Of a stretch of 64,000 bases of DNA, positions 60,838 to 64,000 are shown one piece after another. The notes below the pieces were generated by a model. That model was not told the origin of the DNA. It made no database searches and saw only the letters and a list, made by a program, of their open reading frames with translations. Numbering within the stretch: position 1 is the stretch's first letter; each line of letters starts with the position of its first letter. The translations under genes were made by a program, and so were the position numbers. Origin of the DNA: Ectocarpus siliculosus (Eukaryota > Sar > Phaeophyceae > Ectocarpales > Ectocarpaceae); NCBI GenBank assembly GCA_000310025.1, contig FN649759.1, positions 899,087 to 963,086 of the forward strand, in the 5' to 3' direction.

Positions 60838-61660
60838 TCGCACGTCCGAACACCCATAGGGTATGTTTGGGGGGGGGGGGGGACTCATAGTCGTGCATGC
60901 CGTACATTGACCTCGCATCCCTACAAAGCCGGGACGGAGCACGCCGGGTTCTCACCGGACCAGGCTCTCACATCACCAAGCGCGAAGCGCCATGAGGTAT
61001 TCGGCGTGTCGCACGAAGGGTAAGCTGCATCCTGCTAACGGTGTTCGGTATCTTGTGCTTACTTCCTTGCGTACGGATGACAGCTGCGTATGACTTAATT
61101 TATTTTCTGGTGCTTTCACTTCCAGAGACAGTTATAAGCACTGTGAAACTGCCTCGAGGGTGCTTTATCATTTTAACACAACGCGGTGCGATCATCCCCC
61201 GTTGCGCGGAGAGAGGGCTCTCCACCCCGCATAACATGATCTACTCGACCACCATTATGGTTATCGCAAAAAAAAAAAACAGAGGTAAAAAAAAGACCGG
61301 TAACCTGGTTGCCGAGTTCACGAAGTGAATTGGCCTGTTTTACAACGTCGTTGCCAAGTGACGAAAACCCAATCCCGATGGCGAACACCGAGGGGGGGGC
61401 TTGTTTTACAACGTCGTTGCCAAGCGACGAAAACCCAATGCCGAAGGCAAACACCGGGGGGGGCGGCTTGTTTTATAACGTCGTTGCCAAGTGACGAAAA
61501 CCAAATCCCGATGGCAAACACCGGGGGGGGCGGCTTGTTTTACAACGTCGTTGCCAAGCGACGAAAACCCAAACGAGGGTTTGCGGGGGTGATAAATGAG
61601 TGTGTGATAAAAAAAGGGGGTGAGATAGCGCGTACGAACACCCACAGGGTTTGTTTGGGA
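60838..61660. repeat. Element D, copy 2, between two short direct repeats
   Basis: The body (60883-61580) aligns with 50290-50886 over its whole length, including CCTACAAAGCCGGGACGGAG, AATTTATTTTCTGGTGCTTT and TACTCGACCACCATTATGG. It is flanked by a direct repeat, CGAACACCCAYAGGGTWTGTTTGGG, at about 60847-60872 and 61637-61660. The left flank leads straight into a long G run. This helps define the true ends of the element. Confidence 0.78.
61334..61576 (+). repeat. 64-66-bp minisatellite of element D, nearly four copies
   Basis: Three full units and one partial unit of the same minisatellite as at 50757-50886, with G-run spacers of variable length. Copy number differs between the two element copies (2 versus about 4). 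Confidence 0.9.
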
Positions 61661-62090
61661 GTGTGATTAAGAGGGGGGGTTATAACACTGCGTGTAGAGT
61701 TGAACCGCTGCTACCACGCACTTGAAGTGTTTGGTGAGGCGATACGGTGGTTGTCATGCTGGCGCCTGTTGCTGTGCCAGCTGCTGCTGCTGTTAGATCA
61801 GCAGCAGCAGGAGGACGAGCCGTAGCAGGAGCCGCTTACGTAGCAGAAGTGCGCTCGCGTTGAAAGAACGAGGTGATCTGTGGCGCTTGTACTGCTGCGG
61901 TTGAAGCAGTTGTGGAAGAAGCGGAGGTACTTGCGGCGGCACTCTACTCTCCCTGCACGTTCATGCTGTTGGAGGTCTTGTTTGTGTTACTTGGATATGA
62001 GTCCGATCTGTGCATCCTCTGTGGGGGATACGCGTATGGGATGTATGGGTGTGAGGGCATGTATGCGGTTGTGGTCCAAGTGCGGGGCCC

Positions 62091-62118
62091 CCGGGAGCAC
62101 ACGGCGGTGTGCTCCCGG
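62091..62118. repeat. Perfect hairpin, 12-bp stem, 4-base loop
   Basis: CCGGGAGCACAC, loop GGCG, then the exact reverse complement. It lies upstream of the TATATA box within the putative LTR and could be a protein-binding or structural element. Confidence 0.8.
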
Positions 62119-62178
62119 CACTTGCCTGAGGGGCTTGCGTGTCGAATACCAGCTTGCCTGAGGGGCTTGCGTGACGAA

Positions 62179-62184
62179 TATATA
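62179..62184 (+). promoter_or_regulatory. Candidate TATA box
   Basis: TATATA, 136 bp before the ATG of the long frame at 62320, in otherwise GC-balanced sequence. Initiation about 30 bp downstream would leave a short R-U5 if the LTR reading is right. Confidence 0.4.
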
Positions 62185-62319
62185 CAATACATGGTCCTTT
62201 TTCATCTGCTGTTCCTGGGATAACATAGTCCCCAGTCTCAACACCACAGACCGCTGAAGGCGGCAGTGCACTAACACGATATCGAGTGGAGCCTAGCTAG
62301 GCCAGGTGTTGGTTCAGCG

Positions 62320-64000
62320 ATGACGGAAAGAGAAAGAGAGTTGGAAGAAGAAATGAAGAAAGCGGCAGCCGAGAATGCGGAGTTACGGAGGAGAATTGAG
62401 GAGGCAGAGGAGAGGATTTCAGCAGGGGACGCTACTAGAGATAGGGTGGATGGCGCTGGGTATGCGTCTGGATACTATAGGGATGGAGCCGGGGGAACGA
62501 CTAGTTTCTTTCAGGATTGCGGGAGGAACGGACCGGCAGTGCAGCATCTGCCCGTTTCGGTGTCTCTTCAGCTCAACAGCGAGGAGCAGGAGTTCTTGGA
62601 CAGCTTCGGTCTCGAAGTGGAACGTCTGGATGTCTCGAATTTGGAGCTATTGGCTAGCTGGGGGATCGGGTTGGTAGTGCAGCACCCGCCCGTTCCTGCG
62701 TATCTTCCGCAGCATCAACTCAACGAGGTGCAGCGGGAGTACGGAGCCGGCGGTGGACTCGGAGTACAACAGCAGCATGGTCAACAGCAGTCCTGCAGAG
62801 GTGTTCTCGTACAGCAGTCGTTCCAGCAGCAGTGGAGGCACGGCGGGTTTGGCAGAGGGTCTGCGTTCCACCAGCAGCAGCCAAGCGTGATGTACGGCAG
62901 CGATCGTGGTGGATTTCAGCAGCCGCAGCAGCAGCGATCGCCACAGCCGCAGCGGAACGGAGGATTTGCCACATTTTCTTCGTTGCATCAACAGCAGCGT
63001 GGCGGTGAGTTTGCCGGTGAGAACGAGGGATATTCTCCTCGCGGGTCGTTTGGCGCCACGCAGCAAGCGTGCCGGTATGTCATGAGTGCACACCACCAGT
63101 CGCCGAATCAGCAGCCAGCAGCGTCACTTGTGCCTTCATCAACAGTGACAGCAACGGCGGTGGTGAGGACAGCGGCAGCGGCGACGTCCCCGGTGACCGC
63201 GTTTGCCGGTGAGAAAGAGAGATATTCTCCTCGCGGGCCGTTTGGCGCCACGCAGCAAGAGTGCCGGTATGTCATGAGTGCACACCACCAGTCGCCGAAT
63301 CAGCAGCCAGCAGCGTCACCTGTGCCTTCATCAACAGTGACAGCAACGGCGGCGGTGGGGACAGCAGCAGCGGCGACGTCCCCGGTGGTCGCGTTGACGC
63401 CGGGCATCGAGACGGTCGCAGCGGCGGCAGCGACCACGGCGGCAGAGGACACGGCGGCAGTAGCGACGTCCCCGGTGGCCGCGTTGGCGCCGGTCATCGA
63501 ATCGGCCGCAGCAGCAGCGGCGACAACAGCGGCGGCGGGGGCTGCAGCGGCAGCGGCGTTCCCGGTGGCCGGGTTGGCGCCGGACATCGAGACGGCCGCA
63601 GCGACAGCGGCGACAACAGCGTCGGTGAGGACAGCCGCGGCGGCGTCCCCGGTGGCCGCGATGGCGCCGGGCAGTCAAGATGCGTGCGCCGGCAGCGGCG
63701 GCCTGACCTGCAGCAGCGGCGGAGACGACGGCATCTGCGGTTTCGAGAGGGGCGCATCGTACCCTTTTGACCCTGGAGGATTTTCTACGCAGGAGGTGCG
63801 TGTGGATGGAGAGGAGAAGTATGGTGGAGAGATGGACGACCGGAGCAGCGGCGGCCGCGGCGGCGGCGGTAGCGACATCGGTGACGGGGGGAACGGCGGC
63901 GGCAGAAGCAGCAGCGGCGTCCCCTGTCGCCGCGTTGGCGTTGGGTGTCCAGACGGCCGCATCGGCGGCGGCGTTGACTTGCGTGTCGGGGGTAACGGGA
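62320..64000 (+). CDS. Long repeat-rich protein, open to the window end (at least 560 aa)
   Basis: From ATG at 62320 (previous in-frame stop at 62272) there is no stop codon in 560 codons, so the true C-terminus is outside the window. Residues about 1-38 form a charged coiled coil (MTERERELEEEMKKAAAENA). Residues 90-230 are Gln/Gly-rich with QQQ runs. At residues 231-294 and 295-358 a 64-residue unit is repeated (192 bp, with YSPRG, FGATQQ and CRYVMSAHHQSPNQQPAAS). Ala-rich repeats with TSPVAALAP and a Gly/Ser-rich end follow. A gag-like protein behind the putative LTR fits the position and the coiled-coil start; a cellular low-complexity protein is the alternative. No Cys-His zinc knuckle, protease or polymerase motif is reached within the window. 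Confidence 0.6.
   Translation, partial: MTERERELEEEMKKAAAENAELRRRIEEAEERISAGDATRDRVDGAGYASGYYRDGAGGTTSFFQDCGRNGPAVQHLPVSVSLQLNSEEQEFLDSFGLEVERLDVSNLELLASWGIGLVVQHPPVPAYLPQHQLNEVQREYGAGGGLGVQQQHGQQQSCRGVLVQQSFQQQWRHGGFGRGSAFHQQQPSVMYGSDRGGFQQPQQQRSPQPQRNGGFATFSSLHQQQRGGEFAGENEGYSPRGSFGATQQACRYVMSAHHQSPNQQPAASLVPSSTVTATAVVRTAAAATSPVTAFAGEKERYSPRGPFGATQQECRYVMSAHHQSPNQQPAASPVPSSTVTATAAVGTAAAATSPVVALTPGIETVAAAAATTAAEDTAAVATSPVAALAPVIESAAAAAATTAAAGAAAAAAFPVAGLAPDIETAAATAATTASVRTAAAASPVAAMAPGSQDACAGSGGLTCSSGGDDGICGFERGASYPFDPGGFSTQEVRVDGEEKYGGEMDDRSSGGRGGGGSDIGDGGNGGGRSSSGVPCRRVGVGCPDGRIGGGVDLRVGGNG

Larger units (their letters stand above)
61791..62276 (+). mobile_element. Putative 5' LTR of a retrotransposon
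   Basis: The segment begins TGTTAG and ends CTAACA, perfect 6-bp inverted ends of the TG...CA type expected for an LTR, 486 bp apart. Inside are a TATATA box (62179), a perfect 12-bp-stem hairpin (62091-62118) and a 26-bp direct repeat (62121 and 62153). A 560-codon frame starts 43 bp downstream, where gag normally begins. The primer-binding site is not certain; TGGAGCCTAGC at 62287 is a candidate. The matching 3' LTR would lie beyond the window, so the assignment is unproven. Confidence 0.45.

Noticed and set aside
61343-61380. Resemblance to the lacZ-alpha start (TTTTACAACGTCGT then GAAAACCC)
   Set aside because: The match is about 14 bp. The sequence is a unit of a minisatellite present in two elements 10 kb apart with natural divergence, so cloning-vector contamination is not a sensible explanation.
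1-64000. tRNA and rRNA genes
   Set aside because: Scanning for tRNA B-box-like GGTTCGAATCC and conserved rRNA cores found nothing convincing; a covariance-model scan would settle it.

Overview
The window looks like nuclear DNA of a stramenopile alga, most likely a brown alga of the Ectocarpus type. This is an inference from several signs. Genes are split into many short exons by introns of about 60-1,000 bp with GT-AG ends. One N-terminus has a heterokont-style plastid presequence with a Phe just after the signal peptide. There is a long array of 22-residue FNIP-like repeats, plus many CAG and GTT tracts and a dense mix of retroelements, inverted-repeat elements and minisatellites. No rRNA, tRNA or CRISPR array was found. 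Exons were assembled by eye from reading frame, splice signals and phase, so boundaries are proposals.

Layout. 0-7.1 kb: fragments of an unidentified gene (minus strand) and a decayed, 5'-truncated LINE. 7.1-18.7 kb: mostly non-coding repeats, one MITE and a candidate membrane protein. 18.7-23.5 kb (minus): a complete ten-exon, 520-residue model of a membrane-anchored USP-family protein whose catalytic Cys and His positions are both replaced. 24.9 kb (plus): a short plastid-targeted protein. 30.0-34.6 kb (minus): a METTL21-type lysine methyltransferase. It shares a 395-bp head-to-head promoter holding about 20 CAG units with an unidentified four-exon gene at 35.0-38.4 kb (plus). 39.4-44.5 kb (plus): the coiled-coil and tail of an XRCC4-like DNA-repair protein. 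Introns of these genes carry MITEs and a duplicated 0.37-kb segment.

46.7-64 kb is a repeat-dominated block. It has a coding minisatellite, a GC-rich minisatellite, a 250-bp perfect-looking hairpin element, and a 4-kb foldback element whose arms are built from about 175-bp tandem units. That foldback has another repeat element nested in one arm. Next come the FNIP-like repeat gene with a single in-frame stop, a second copy of the nested element, and finally what looks like the 5' LTR and start of a retrotransposon. Its 560-codon frame is still open at the window edge.

The genes do not form an operon-like unit. The shared themes are protein modification (methyltransferase, inactive USP), DNA end joining (XRCC4-like) and heavy colonisation by self-complementary repeats. 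The least ordinary items are the foldback element, the dead membrane USP and the open-ended repeat protein behind the putative LTR.
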